From the NCBI GenBank assembly GCA_963934015.1, contig CAWVWT010000001.1:1-64000 (forward strand): DNA of 64,000 nt. Reading direction: 5' to 3'. The notes beneath the pieces were generated by a model. It was not told where the DNA came from. It worked only from the letters and a program-made list of their open reading frames with translations, and did not search any database. This DNA comes from MGIIb-P sp963934015 (lineage in GTDB: Archaea > Thermoplasmatota > Poseidoniia > Poseidoniales > Thalassarchaeaceae). A program made the translations under genes and the position numbers. Within the stretch, counting starts at the first letter, position 1. The number at the start of each line of letters is the position of its first letter. This document shows positions 26,301 to 35,714 of the stretch, in pieces.

Positions 26301-28874
26301 CCAATCGTAAGGCAAGAGCTCGCGTCCTGATTCATCTACGGCTGTTAAATCAAGTAATTGTATGTCATTTTCAACACGGAGATTCAAATTCTCGGTTTCG
26401 TAATTATTGACTGCCAAACCAAGATCATCACTTACGCTGATATTAACCTCTGTTGAGGATTCATCATTCCAACCCCATTCTGCTTGGATGGGCATACGAA
26501 TACTGACAATGTCGCCTGCATTGGTCACAGAAGTACAATTCCCTGTATCGAACTGAACAATTCCATCTACATCGTGTTCTTCTGTACAGGAATCGCCTGC
26601 CTGCCAGCGTAACAAGGGGTCTTCCCCGTGGCTTGATTGGAGGGTTAAATCGACTTGCTGCAGTAGTGAAGCATCGTCACCGATTGCAATTTGCGTGACG
26701 AGAATACGATTTGTCCCATCGGGAACAAGCATGCCCCCATCGATGGTCGTGTCGATTACACGTGTTTGGTAGCGGTAGGTGATATCCAAATCTGACAAGC
26801 GGACGCGCCCGGGGCTTGCAGCACGAATTGTGAAAGTGATATTGACGGAACCCTCTCCATTTTGTGGAATCTCATCGTTGATTGCATCAATCAATGGTTG
26901 CCCATTCACCACAATCGGATCTTGCAACCCACCAGTCCCTGTATATTCGTCAGTTCCATCATCGCCAATATCAATGCGAACTGCACTTGGATATCCCTCT
27001 TCGTAATGCAAAGTGAGTTCATCCATCGATGGCGTTACCGATGCGGTGCTTGTATTCAGGGCGATTTTGTAGATTAATTTGTTTCCAACACTGGTACCCC
27101 AATCAATTTCCACATCATTTTCAGCAAAGACCCAATTTTGGCCATCATCATTGGAAACCATCACAGCCGCTGTAGTTCCAGTGGGTTCATCAGCAGTCCA
27201 AGTAGCACGCATTCGACCCACTTGGGTACCTGTTGACAATGTAGGAGATTCCCATTCCCCCACCGTTTCATACTCGGATGCATAGTCGATGGAAACCCAC
27301 CAAGAAACTGCGGTTGTACCGACCAACTGAACTTTCCATTTCAATTCAGTACCAGGGTAAGCAAAGTGTACAGTTTCATTATTTGTGACCGGTACCCAGT
27401 GTGTCCCACCATCAGCACTAATCCAATACTCAACGCGATCACCTGCGGCACTGGTCGTCCAAGAGACTTCCATATTTGCTGCAACCACCTCATCTTCAAC
27501 TTCAATTGATTCGCTGACCCACGTGGCAGTTCCCGGTTGTGCGGTAATCAGGTAGGGGATGCCACTTCCATATTCACGATAACGCTGCCCTTGAGTCCAC
27601 GAATAATGATCCAGCGTATTCAACCGTTGTCCATCATAATGGACGCCATATCCATTGGCAGAGATGCTCGTTGTCCCGGTTTGCTTGGTCAATACACTCC
27701 CCAATTCACCAGTAATTGCAAAGCATTCTAGGTTGTCAGAATTCCACGTTTGGTATGTTCGGAACCAGAATAAATCACCATGCACCGACATTCCGCGAAC
27801 TTGTCCACTAGACATGAAATAGGTGTAGAAATCAGTACTGTTTCGTTCAAATCCACCATTGCCATCGAATTCGTATTGCATCACTGATTTTCGAACACCG
27901 TGATTGACCCAGATGCTATCGCGGGTGCGATCATACGAAATTGCGGTATAATCACCATACCCACCACTACTCACATCATACGAAGAAATGCATTTCCAAG
28001 CGAGTGGATGACGGATGTCCCATTCGATGATTCGATGATATTGTACCGCATTTTGGCCCCGGTAAGCCGATAGGATACCGAAGGCTCTCTCATCGTCTGT
28101 AATTGCCCAATCTCGCCAGCCATAGGTTTGCCATGTACCGGGCAATGTAGGAATTGTACAGGTCCCAATATCCAAGTCAGGCCGAAGTGCCTGATTGTTT
28201 GGACCTGTTGTCATCTGTGTCCCATTGTTTGTATACAATACCTTGACTGTGTTCTTGAGCGTGTTCGAATCCCAAGTTGACGCGAAAATCATGTTACGAT
28301 AAACAAAGGCAGCACCATTGTAAGTTGCTGTGGTTCCAGAGGCTAAGGATAGTTGGGAACTAAATCGGGTTTCACTGACGTTTGTTGTATGTGGTTGTCG
28401 AATAGAATATGTGGCATTATCATACCAAGCACTCGCACTTGCTGGAATCGACTCGGCATCGTGTGGCTCAAACCAATTTCCACTATCCTTCATTGACAAC
28501 GTAACGGATTCCCCACGAGTATCGATCGAGATTGGTGTCCCTTCAGTCCAATCACTTCGAGATGTATCGGTAATGCTGTTCCATCCGGTTGCTGATGCCC
28601 CGGAAATCGTAACCTCAGCCCCTGTAACTTCGGCACCCCTAGGCATCGATACCTGGATATTGCGAGCTGGTGTACCGGACTGGTAGAGGGCAATCGCCTC
28701 AGATGAACCATCTGCAAATGTGTACAAATGGCGTGCACCGCCACTAGTAGATTCGATTTCATCAACGGTCAAAGATGATTGTGTTGGCGGTTGAACTGAG
28801 ACGGCGAAAAGGGATAGTAAGAACAAACTTAGCAGGAGGATACTCTTCGGAATTACTTGTTTTCCAGTCCCCAT
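23316..28874 (-). CDS. Giant surface protein with transmembrane anchor, Pro-rich repeats and cytoplasmic EF-hand
   Basis: 1852 residues. An N-terminal signal peptide (SILLLSLFLLSLFAVSV) precedes ~1600 exported residues made of repeated beta domains; WKVQLVGTTAVSWWVSIDY and TTSAAGDRVEYWISADGG recall fibronectin/exo-sialidase-like sandwiches, but I cannot name them all. A transmembrane helix lies at ~1645-1665 (LFVLYIIAVASLCFGVAML). The cytoplasmic tail is unusual: three 15-residue repeats GFENPPPPTNMAxPx (~1698-1741), then a canonical EF-hand loop DADANGYLRQSE (~1790-1801) and a final GGWTQEQINIARESGQL. Acidic overall. Probably an adhesive or structural envelope protein with an internal Ca-responsive tail; the functional reading is inference. 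A smaller soluble protein gene follows. Confidence 0.8.
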   Translation of the reverse strand: MGTGKQVIPKSILLLSLFLLSLFAVSVQPPTQSSLTVDEIESTSGGARHLYTFADGSSEAIALYQSGTPARNIQVSMPRGAEVTGAEVTISGASATGWNSITDTSRSDWTEGTPISIDTRGESVTLSMKDSGNWFEPHDAESIPASASAWYDNATYSIRQPHTTNVSETRFSSQLSLASGTTATYNGAAFVYRNMIFASTWDSNTLKNTVKVLYTNNGTQMTTGPNNQALRPDLDIGTCTIPTLPGTWQTYGWRDWAITDDERAFGILSAYRGQNAVQYHRIIEWDIRHPLAWKCISSYDVSSGGYGDYTAISYDRTRDSIWVNHGVRKSVMQYEFDGNGGFERNSTDFYTYFMSSGQVRGMSVHGDLFWFRTYQTWNSDNLECFAITGELGSVLTKQTGTTSISANGYGVHYDGQRLNTLDHYSWTQGQRYREYGSGIPYLITAQPGTATWVSESIEVEDEVVAANMEVSWTTSAAGDRVEYWISADGGTHWVPVTNNETVHFAYPGTELKWKVQLVGTTAVSWWVSIDYASEYETVGEWESPTLSTGTQVGRMRATWTADEPTGTTAAVMVSNDDGQNWVFAENDVEIDWGTSVGNKLIYKIALNTSTASVTPSMDELTLHYEEGYPSAVRIDIGDDGTDEYTGTGGLQDPIVVNGQPLIDAINDEIPQNGEGSVNITFTIRAASPGRVRLSDLDITYRYQTRVIDTTIDGGMLVPDGTNRILVTQIAIGDDASLLQQVDLTLQSSHGEDPLLRWQAGDSCTEEHDVDGIVQFDTGNCTSVTNAGDIVSIRMPIQAEWGWNDESSTEVNISVSDDLGLAVNNYETENLNLRVENDIQLLDLTAVDESGRELLPYDWMRGGTNLTFSGKIAFEGTTLSPQAGQFNIELVGQNLGQNGQPLAGSVEEVFMLEANPAHGQYYMTFETPVQSSQGGMLFQISAVSMPNGSSYVNPNFNTMRIVLDGNSPLVMDATPDDGIEVHAGTQSISITVEDSVDPPTEITLHYWVEAQDDLNYNLIPDADEYQTEILRSPEHLPGGLNIFNGIIDDSSNGHGEKVSFYVSGEDQQQNVLARGGGPVCPDVPTPCGIGSVIIPDWDADLVTYSIREEFSPLIETVNSTLLGHDDESPLHPGTEYIARLLIGDGNGWQDIQSVHLSLIEDFDDERASIWANFTHPDEGHTMYLESGSTAVAVSNLYSSSSTEPTNSSILYLDIRFQLTWWFPEEFDTNGDTTFVPIVKVIDWPCDLNTDVPCHEDSGGLGYDEWSLDNDLRFDLVPGHFTATDLATGRNLYRPSEDPELIAAGQVVRIGGRILFSEDSTPAPEGAFDIVVGDLERSWSAVPREGGDFTLDILVPNVRSGGLDMYASLENLPGLADDTTDQQPRIQLVVDGTPPEIRSIGPNGDVRLSDIHQLPVSLHVSDEHGFDTNRPTEIHWRIRAGTSEISRGNQPFQQGTPIGADWSWEGLMDLTDSGSIELLPGYMVDVWITGSDEAGNPYLAENNTEHTPLVQWRLVRIGPEIDLRGEHTTISWSNPSPVGGDVAQLSVQGINNNQHAGDITFILIEEISTDLWVEVSDVETIVSIDSMANWSATLILPTNVVEESEIHRYQLVARDRHIDIDWVTIEPLEVKPHTARDGEALSQQINDSKGLFVLYIIAVASLCFGVAMLALYRRERQSQIDDEADLLEQADTVEITASTITPPPGFENPPPPTNMALPLGFENPPPPTNMAPPPGFENPPPPTNMDSLVAIEAAAPAPEINVPLDFSNSVFSNIINTHGIHDGAAFLSFASHYDADANGYLRQSELKQAAIDFVAGGHNLSGVLTGSSVFSDEQLLAGGWTQEQINIARESGQL
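23651..23779 (-). repeat. Three 45-bp tandem repeats coding Pro-rich linker
   Basis: Within the surface-protein gene, a near-identical 45-bp unit occurs three times and encodes GFENPPPPTNM plus four variable residues. Units are in frame, so copy number could vary without breaking the gene. It is coding sequence, not a CRISPR array. Confidence 0.85.
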
Positions 28875-28927
28875 GACTCCGCCCCCACAAAGATGACACT
28901 AGGTCTGTCCTATCAAACTCTTCCTCT

Positions 28928-28957
28928 CGGGTCACGGCCCCTACGGGGCCTGACCCG
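28928..28957 (-). terminator. Long GC stem-loop between the two giant surface-protein genes
   Basis: CGGGTCA (28928-28934), one unpaired C, GGCCCC (28936-28941), loop TAC, GGGGCC (28945-28950), TGACCCG (28951-28957): 13 pairs with one bulge. It begins 7 bases after the stop of the upstream gene (28965-28967) and 53 bases before the next start (28874). No T tract is seen on the minus strand. It could end the first transcript or regulate the second. Confidence 0.45.
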
Positions 28958-28964
28958 GTGTGGA

Positions 28965-31900
28965 TTAACTGGTTGTTCTGTCATCGTACCGGATTGGAGA
29001 CCCACCGTTTCCGCGGATTCCATCGACCATATCATCATCAATTTCAAACCAATCATTTAGCCAATCACCATCTGTATCGTAATTGGTTGGGTCGGTTCCA
29101 TCAGCGATATTATCGCCATCGATATCAAGGTGCCACCAACCCCAAACAAACTCACCTTGGCCAACGTTGGGGAATCGATCAAACGCCCCCCACCTTCGTT
29201 CCCATTCATCGGTCCAATCACCACGGCAAATGGTGATGTCATCAGTTTCGTCGAGAAGCATATAATCGACATCATTGTCAAACATGACGTACGCATACAA
29301 ATCATCAGTTGCATTGATTCGATACATTCGGAAATAATTGGCATAGATATCGTTCGGTGTACCCGTTTGAAGTAAATACCCGCGCAGTTGCCACCATTCA
29401 GTAATTTGCTCACCCTGGTAGAGTAATGGTGAACCTCGAACCTGATCGGCACTTGCCAATGTCGTATTACCGAAAAATTCCTGGAAATTATTGTAAGGAA
29501 TATAGATACACGTGGGCCCTGAACAATCCCAACCTCCATCATTATCTGGATCCTCTGTAGAATCAGACGAATCCCCGGGGTTAAATGTGGCCCAAGTCCA
29601 TTCCATGTTTGGTCGTGCAAGATTCATCCCTGTCACATTCAATGGTTTCTTGGTCGCACCGAAATCCTCCCATACGACCTTGATATGCAAGAAAGATGAC
29701 CAATTGTCATTGGATTCATTCCAACCTCTGTCATGCTCCCACCAGTCTGGAAGCATATCGCCATCAGTATCATCGTCAATGGGGTTCGTTCCAAACTTGT
29801 AGACCTCTCGCCCATCACTGAGAGACCATGAATAATCGTAGGCGGTAGTGGCACCATTAGCTTCGGATCGAACCTTTTGAGCACAATCCCCATCAGTGTC
29901 ATTGGAGATAGGTAAGGTCCCCAAATTCCACTCTTGTAAATTGGTGAAGAATAGGGGGCTATTTCCCGGGGAAATCTGCTCATTAGAGGCATATGGTGTG
30001 AATAATCTAGATTCCCACGCACCTTGAGTTGCTGGGATATCGCCTGATGTTCGATCGAACCACCCATCAGCATCAGGATCGTAATCAACATCGAGTGGAT
30101 TTACTGGGTTTAGACTCCAGCGCCAACTATCCATTGGAAGAGTTTCCATGTACCGTGAGTAGCAAAATTCCCAACCATCAGGCATGGTATCGCCATCCGA
30201 ATCAGGATGGGTTGGATCAGATATACCCAAGAGGCTCAAGTTCCAATTATCAGAATAAGCCTCGTTGATCCGGAGCATACGTTCACTGCTCATGATATCC
30301 TTGGCCACGAATAGGTCGTATAGCACACCACGTGCAGCAAACTCAGTCATACCCAATTCTTCTTCATGCGCAGTCATTGCATCGTCTGCATAACTAACCA
30401 ATCCAAATTCGACTGGGACTGTGAATCGTTGATCAAATCGCCCATAAAGTCGAGCTTGGTATTCAGCCAAATTGTCGTAGGATTCATTTTCATCGATTTC
30501 CCCGTCACCATTGCAATCCCATGAATCGTTATCAGAATCAAAGTCGACGTCTGCTGCGGTGAGTGGATTCATTTCCCAGTGATTCCCATCTAAATCCCAT
30601 TCGGTGAACCAGTACTCATATCCATCAATCATTTGGTCATTATCTGAATCATTATTGGTTGGATCGGTGATTCCAATGATGGTTGACAGGAGCGGAGGGG
30701 GGGGTACTGTCGGATTACTTCGCCAATCGAGGTACTGTTGAGAGGCAATCATGGCACGATTTCCTTTCGCGAACAGCATCGAATTGATACGTTGTAAAAA
30801 TGCGTTCTCATTTTGCGCGATGGCCTCCTCCCACATGCGTGGTGCGTCAGGGGGTGAAAGGCCACCATTGCTTGGATTTTGTTTAGTCAAGTTAAGCTCT
30901 TGTAAATCAGTGAGAGCATCCCTGTCAGCATCATAATGACCATCGCCTGCAACCAATGGATTCAATGTCCAAACCAAATCGCTTTGATTCCACTGCGTGA
31001 AGAGAAGTTCAATCCCATCGTACATCCCGTCGCCATCGGTATCTGGATTGTTTGGATCACATGTTCGTCCACTCAATGCAATTTGCTCGGGACTGATAAA
31101 AGCACCAAATGGTGTCATCGAGCCGGCTTCATTCCAGATTTGAATAGACGCGATATCACCCACACCGAATACGTAATACTGGGGGCTTGATTGGTCGGGA
31201 TTTGTTTCAGTGTAATTCGAATCAATCGAATTGTATTCTTCCCAATTTGTCATACCATCCCCATCAGGGTCTCCAAGAGAATCCAATTCCATGACTGGAT
31301 TTAGAGTCCAGCCATCATTGAATACATCCCATCGGGCAAAGAAGACCTCCCAACCGTCAGGCATTCCATCTTGATCCGTATCACGACTGAGTGGGTCACT
31401 GGTACCCTGGTCTAAGTGAGGAGCAAGGGGTTGATCGTCAATCACTTCCTGTGTAACATAGAACCCGAATGCCTCGGTGGCAGAGCCGTTCCAAGAATTG
31501 TTGAATAGTGATGTAGTTATTGGCAATGTATTGCCATTTTGGTCCACATCACCAAGCATAATCAATGATGAAATGTAGTACTCCATCCAATTGGTGTACA
31601 TCTCATTCGGCTGAAGTACACCATCATGATTGACATCATAACCATCGCCATCTGGATTATTGCCGGCATCAGAGCCATTGAGTGGGTTCAGGCCCTCTTG
31701 GGCGGCTGACCATGAACAGGTGTAGCGTGCTTCCCAGCCATCTGGAAGTCCATCTCCATCAGAATCGATAAGATTGGGGTCCGTGTCAACCCAACTGGCA
31801 GCCCCCTCTGCGGTTTCATTGTGGGTACTCAGGCCTTGTTCGAGTACAAATAAGCGGATTTGTTGCCATTGATATTCACAAAGATTGGTCAAACCATCAC

Positions 31901-34661
31901 CATCTGCGTCTTCAAACGCATCAGATGGATCGGTAGGGTCCAGAGACCAATCGTTACCACCATGGAATGTTTGTCCAATCCACCGGCGGTATTGGATTTC
32001 CCAGCCATCGGGCATCCCGTCACCATCGGTATCGATATTGGTTGGGTCAATGGAACGATCCGTTCCCCCACCTGCGCCGGAATCCGACCAACCGGTGATG
32101 TAGGTTGTTCGGGCATCTTCACCGACAGATTCATCGCAAACGTAGCCACCATTGAGGTAGTGGCACGTGAAATTCGTGTGTTCAAGGAAAAAGCCCCAAT
32201 ATTCATCGCCATCGGGTAAACCATCGCCATCCGTATCAGCCAATTGGGGGTTGGTGCTGTTCCAACCTTGTTCGGTCGATGCGACATAGCGGAACTCATC
32301 CAAGTTCGACCAACTGCGATCAAAATAATCATCTTCATCTGGGTTAAAATTGATACCATCGGCATCTGGATCGTTGTCACCATCAAATGGGTTGGTTGGA
32401 TCTAATCCAAAGATAAATTCCCAGCCATCGGGCATCCCGTCTGAGTCTGAATCATTCGATAGTGGATCTATCAGGACCATGTTGGCGTAATTTCCGGGGT
32501 CTAGAGCCGCGAAAAGCATCGGTTGACCACCGACATCTAATACAGTCATGTCGACAATTCGGCCAGGTATGCGGGTGTGATCTGGTTCGACACCTGAAGA
32601 ACGGCTGTGGTCGGCATCAAGAGCCCAAGAACCCCACTGAGAACCGATGAGAACTTCATCACCAAGTGGGAGTATAGACTGTACATCATTCGCTGAAAAT
32701 TCAGCATCATTGTACATTCGATCATAAGAAAATGCACCGAATGGGTTCGAAGGACCGACGACCAAATCAAATTGGTGCACTCCACCACGTGTGCCCACCC
32801 ACAGAGTTTGTGGGCTGGTAATTTCCCCACTTGCATCTCTTGGTCCATCTACAACGAGCGCTTGAACGCGTGCCGCCAATGCTGAATCCATCGCATCCGC
32901 GGGCATGACGTAATCCTCTGCATCGTTGATATCGAATATCCAACTCGAATCGAATCCACCTGCAAAGTCTGAACTATTGGCCATTACCAAGCCGCGGTCT
33001 GTTCCTACAAAGAGGCGGGGGCCTTCACTAGGAAGTACCACATGAACTGCAGTTTCGACTGTTGTATTCTCCTGCTGTTGTAGGACATTTGTGAGTTGTA
33101 ATACTGGAGTGGGAGTACTGATGAGCCCTGACACATCGAGTGTGAAGCGCCATACATTTTGCTCAGCACCAAAACCGAGAAGCAACACTTGTCCCCCACT
33201 GCCGGTTTGAATTGGGGTCAGCAATTCGAGGGATTCAGTTTCGATTTCATCGACAACGGATGAAAATTGACCATCTTCGTTGAGGGCAAGCGTCATCAGA
33301 CCAGTGGTTGTTGATAGAAGGAGAACACCATCCTCACCGCCTTCAGCCCACATATACAAATCGAGTAAGTTGACCCCAGAAGGCAATTCGTAGTGCGTAG
33401 AGGAATTCATTGCTGGTTCAAGGATTGTAACACCGCGCATAGTGCCAACATAAACCAAACCGTGGACATCATCGGAGAATATTGAGTGCGCATTGTGGTG
33501 TAGAATACTCGGGCTTGTCCCTTGATCGAATACGGTCACAGATTGATCAGATAGGCCGATTGGGGCCTGTTTTACCCCTGCTGTAACCCAATTATCATCA
33601 TCCCGATAAACAGTGTATTCCTCAAGATTACTGAAAACTTCACCAAGGTCGAGAGTTGAACCTGAGGTGTCCGGGGAAACTGCACCATCGCGGTTGATAT
33701 CCCAACCATCCAAATCGCTGTCGATAAGTGCATCGCTACTGTTCAGTGGATCGAGCTGGAAGTAAATCTCCCACCCATCGACAATGCCGTCACCTTTCTG
33801 AGTTTGACCCAATGCTTGCCCAGGGTTACCCACCCAGCGATAGTAATCGGTGTCATTGTCCAGCGGATCGGTTCCAAGCCAACCATCATCATTTGTCGGT
33901 CGAGTTTCATCTGTCAAACAGGGATTCACAAGATGGATGATTTCACCCGAACAGCGGAGACCATCAAATTCGGTAACCCAATTTTCAGGTGCACCGTACA
34001 GATATTCTTCTGCGTTTGTATAGTATTCGTGCGGCTCGATTGTACCATCCCGGTCCACATCAAAACCATCACCACAGCCGAATGTTAAATCACGGCAACG
34101 GTCGCTATCAATTTGGCCATCACTGCTGTTCAATGGATCGAATGCCATGCAGTTCCAAACGTGTGAACTATTCACATATCCCGTGTGGGCCATGCACATA
34201 GCCACTTCGTATCCATCGGGTAGACCATCGCCATCAGTATCACCTGACCGTGGATCGAGATACCACCTGACACCAATCTCAGAAATGTCTGCGGATTTCC
34301 CCGGCAACCCTGTACGATTGTTGGTAAAACAGGAATCCAAATCATACGGCCAACAATATTCCATAAGCGCAGTTAGACCATCATAATCGTGATCGCTTTG
34401 GTTGTCAGTTCCATTGTCAGCATCCAAGCCAGGAACGGTCCGTGAACGATCCCCCATGTCCAAAAACACAGATTCACTGAAAGCCTCTTCATGAAGGTCG
34501 GGCATTCCATCCTTATCTCGGTCCGTAATCGGTGGACCTTCACCGGTTGTATCCCCTGGATGCACGGACTGAACTGGGCTACTGGGGCGGATTTGACTAA
34601 CGAAAACCATCGAGCCAAATATCAGGAGTGTGATCAGAAGCGCTGTCTGCTTTCGACGCAT
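28965..34661 (-). CDS. Giant secreted Ca-binding protein with thrombospondin type 3 repeats and a propeller-like insert
   Basis: 1898 residues. Signal peptide at the N terminus (TALLITLLIFGSMVFVSQI). The body is built from more than a dozen units of the form DTDGDGMPDGWE followed by 30-80 residues that usually contain SLNPxxPxD or DPTNxDSD; each Asp-rich loop should bind Ca2+. Residues ~395-720 differ and read like beta-propeller blades (GLVYVGTMRGVTILEP; RLFVGTDRGLVMANSS; TLWVGTRGGVHQFD), resembling two-component-regulator-type propellers. There is no C-terminal transmembrane helix or sorting signal; the protein ends RYDDRTTS. It is therefore probably released or held by other surface proteins. 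Start ATG 34661 lies 8 bases from an 8-bp inverted repeat. Confidence 0.85.
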   Translation of the reverse strand: MRRKQTALLITLLIFGSMVFVSQIRPSSPVQSVHPGDTTGEGPPITDRDKDGMPDLHEEAFSESVFLDMGDRSRTVPGLDADNGTDNQSDHDYDGLTALMEYCWPYDLDSCFTNNRTGLPGKSADISEIGVRWYLDPRSGDTDGDGLPDGYEVAMCMAHTGYVNSSHVWNCMAFDPLNSSDGQIDSDRCRDLTFGCGDGFDVDRDGTIEPHEYYTNAEEYLYGAPENWVTEFDGLRCSGEIIHLVNPCLTDETRPTNDDGWLGTDPLDNDTDYYRWVGNPGQALGQTQKGDGIVDGWEIYFQLDPLNSSDALIDSDLDGWDINRDGAVSPDTSGSTLDLGEVFSNLEEYTVYRDDDNWVTAGVKQAPIGLSDQSVTVFDQGTSPSILHHNAHSIFSDDVHGLVYVGTMRGVTILEPAMNSSTHYELPSGVNLLDLYMWAEGGEDGVLLLSTTTGLMTLALNEDGQFSSVVDEIETESLELLTPIQTGSGGQVLLLGFGAEQNVWRFTLDVSGLISTPTPVLQLTNVLQQQENTTVETAVHVVLPSEGPRLFVGTDRGLVMANSSDFAGGFDSSWIFDINDAEDYVMPADAMDSALAARVQALVVDGPRDASGEITSPQTLWVGTRGGVHQFDLVVGPSNPFGAFSYDRMYNDAEFSANDVQSILPLGDEVLIGSQWGSWALDADHSRSSGVEPDHTRIPGRIVDMTVLDVGGQPMLFAALDPGNYANMVLIDPLSNDSDSDGMPDGWEFIFGLDPTNPFDGDNDPDADGINFNPDEDDYFDRSWSNLDEFRYVASTEQGWNSTNPQLADTDGDGLPDGDEYWGFFLEHTNFTCHYLNGGYVCDESVGEDARTTYITGWSDSGAGGGTDRSIDPTNIDTDGDGMPDGWEIQYRRWIGQTFHGGNDWSLDPTDPSDAFEDADGDGLTNLCEYQWQQIRLFVLEQGLSTHNETAEGAASWVDTDPNLIDSDGDGLPDGWEARYTCSWSAAQEGLNPLNGSDAGNNPDGDGYDVNHDGVLQPNEMYTNWMEYYISSLIMLGDVDQNGNTLPITTSLFNNSWNGSATEAFGFYVTQEVIDDQPLAPHLDQGTSDPLSRDTDQDGMPDGWEVFFARWDVFNDGWTLNPVMELDSLGDPDGDGMTNWEEYNSIDSNYTETNPDQSSPQYYVFGVGDIASIQIWNEAGSMTPFGAFISPEQIALSGRTCDPNNPDTDGDGMYDGIELLFTQWNQSDLVWTLNPLVAGDGHYDADRDALTDLQELNLTKQNPSNGGLSPPDAPRMWEEAIAQNENAFLQRINSMLFAKGNRAMIASQQYLDWRSNPTVPPPPLLSTIIGITDPTNNDSDNDQMIDGYEYWFTEWDLDGNHWEMNPLTAADVDFDSDNDSWDCNGDGEIDENESYDNLAEYQARLYGRFDQRFTVPVEFGLVSYADDAMTAHEEELGMTEFAARGVLYDLFVAKDIMSSERMLRINEAYSDNWNLSLLGISDPTHPDSDGDTMPDGWEFCYSRYMETLPMDSWRWSLNPVNPLDVDYDPDADGWFDRTSGDIPATQGAWESRLFTPYASNEQISPGNSPLFFTNLQEWNLGTLPISNDTDGDCAQKVRSEANGATTAYDYSWSLSDGREVYKFGTNPIDDDTDGDMLPDWWEHDRGWNESNDNWSSFLHIKVVWEDFGATKKPLNVTGMNLARPNMEWTWATFNPGDSSDSTEDPDNDGGWDCSGPTCIYIPYNNFQEFFGNTTLASADQVRGSPLLYQGEQITEWWQLRGYLLQTGTPNDIYANYFRMYRINATDDLYAYVMFDNDVDYMLLDETDDITICRGDWTDEWERRWGAFDRFPNVGQGEFVWGWWHLDIDGDNIADGTDPTNYDTDGDWLNDWFEIDDDMVDGIRGNGGSPIRYDDRTTS

Positions 34662-34669
34662 GGGCTCAC

Positions 34670-34688
34670 CTGTGGGTTACACCCACAG
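34670..34688 (-). promoter_or_regulatory. 8-bp inverted repeat beside the giant TSP3 gene start
   Basis: CTGTGGGT (34670-34677), TAC, ACCCACAG (34681-34688); perfect arms with a 3-nt loop, ending 8 bases from the start codon. It lies in a divergent spacer, so it does not end any gene. Confidence 0.5.
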
Positions 34689-34908
34689 CCGAATCCCTGC
34701 TCTCACGCTTATGATGCTGATGGAGCGTCGTTCGGACAAAACATCATTGGTTTCAAGTGAAATTCAGGTTGAAATGAGGGGTGATGAGATATTATTCGTG
34801 GATGGAATTACCATTCGGGGGTTTTGGAAATTGTCTCAAAAGGCCATATAATTGTAGAGGTAAGCGCTTCATTCAAAGAGTGTATGGGCAGCCGCCACAA
34901 AGCATACG
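34689..34908. other. Divergent intergenic spacer
   Basis: Together with 34662-34688 this is the longest non-coding stretch of the window (~250 bases). It carries the inverted repeat next to the minus-strand gene and the CATATAATT box of the plus-strand gene. I searched it by eye for tRNA arms and other RNA genes and saw none. Confidence 0.5.
34845..34853 (+). promoter_or_regulatory. TATA-like box of the MBL-fold/pilin region
   Basis: CATATAATT preceded by AAAAGG, a plausible TATA/BRE pair about 60 bases before the ATG at 34909. This predicts a transcript with a leader of roughly 30-35 bases. Confidence 0.4.
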
Positions 34909-35709
34909 ATGTCACTTGAGATTACGCACCTTGGTTCGGGCAGCCGCGGCAACGCGACACTGCTGCAAACAGAGGAGTCGAAAGTGCTCATTGATTGTGG
35001 ATTTAGTGGACGTCAAATTGAGCGCCGTTTGGCATGCATTGGGGTCGAACCGACCGCAATTGATGCAATCATCCTCAGCCACCACCATTCCGATCACGCC
35101 CAGGGTGCAGGAATTTTCCATCGCCGACATGGGACCAAATTATTCGCTAACTTCACAACATGTGCACGCCTTGGCTTAGATCCGCTTAATCACTGTCGCA
35201 TCTTTGAATCTCTTGAACGCGTTCAAGTTACAGCTGATTTAGCTGTACTTCCAGTGCCCGTCCCACATGATGGGGCTGACAATGTCGGGTTCATCATCCA
35301 TTCCGGTTCATCGGAGCGTGCCGCAGTAGTCACTGATCTCGGAGAACCGACCGATGAATTAATTCGGCATCTCAGGGGTTGTGCACACATCTCAATCGAA
35401 TCGAATTATGATGCAAAAAAATTGGCGTTTGGGCCCTATCCTGCAAACCTCAAAGCTAGAATTTCTGGCCGAGGGGGGCACCTCTCAAACCAACAGACCG
35501 CGGAGTTGTTAGCTGATATATTGGGACCCAAAACAAAGAGCGTAGTTTTGTGCCACTTATCCGAAAAAAATAATGCACCGCATTTGGCTGAAAGTGAAAC
35601 CCTGTTTAGGGTCGAAAACTGGGCTGGTGATTTACGGATTTCAACGCAAGATGGGCCCGAATTCAGCCACTGGTTGGGACAAGCTGAAGCCGAGATGCAA
35701 ATCCGCTGA
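34909..35709 (+). CDS. Metallo-beta-lactamase-fold hydrolase, YycJ/WalJ-like
   Basis: 266 residues with the N-terminal strand ITHLGSGSRGNATLLQ, typical of the YycJ/WalJ branch, VLIDCGFSG, and the metal-binding motif HHHSDHAQG (HxHxDH type) at ~63-71. Later ligands are in VTDLGEPTDEL and the CHLSEKNN His. Family members are nucleases or phosphodiesterases using two metal ions; the substrate here is unknown. Length and start fit the family. The pilin-like operon starts 64 bases downstream on the same strand, so co-transcription is possible although a 9-bp hairpin lies between them. Confidence 0.85.
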   Translation: MSLEITHLGSGSRGNATLLQTEESKVLIDCGFSGRQIERRLACIGVEPTAIDAIILSHHHSDHAQGAGIFHRRHGTKLFANFTTCARLGLDPLNHCRIFESLERVQVTADLAVLPVPVPHDGADNVGFIIHSGSSERAAVVTDLGEPTDELIRHLRGCAHISIESNYDAKKLAFGPYPANLKARISGRGGHLSNQQTAELLADILGPKTKSVVLCHLSEKNNAPHLAESETLFRVENWAGDLRISTQDGPEFSHWLGQAEAEMQIR

Positions 35710-35714
35710 AAATC

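Noticed and set aside
28965..34661. Repeated GATGGCGATGG-like DNA taken as a CRISPR or satellite array
   Set aside because: The repetition is explained by the coding of Asp/Gly-rich Ca-binding loops in one open frame; unit spacing is irregular.
34662..34908. A non-coding RNA gene in the largest spacer
   Set aside because: No conserved RNA motif or convincing long-range pairing was seen apart from the short inverted repeat near 34670.
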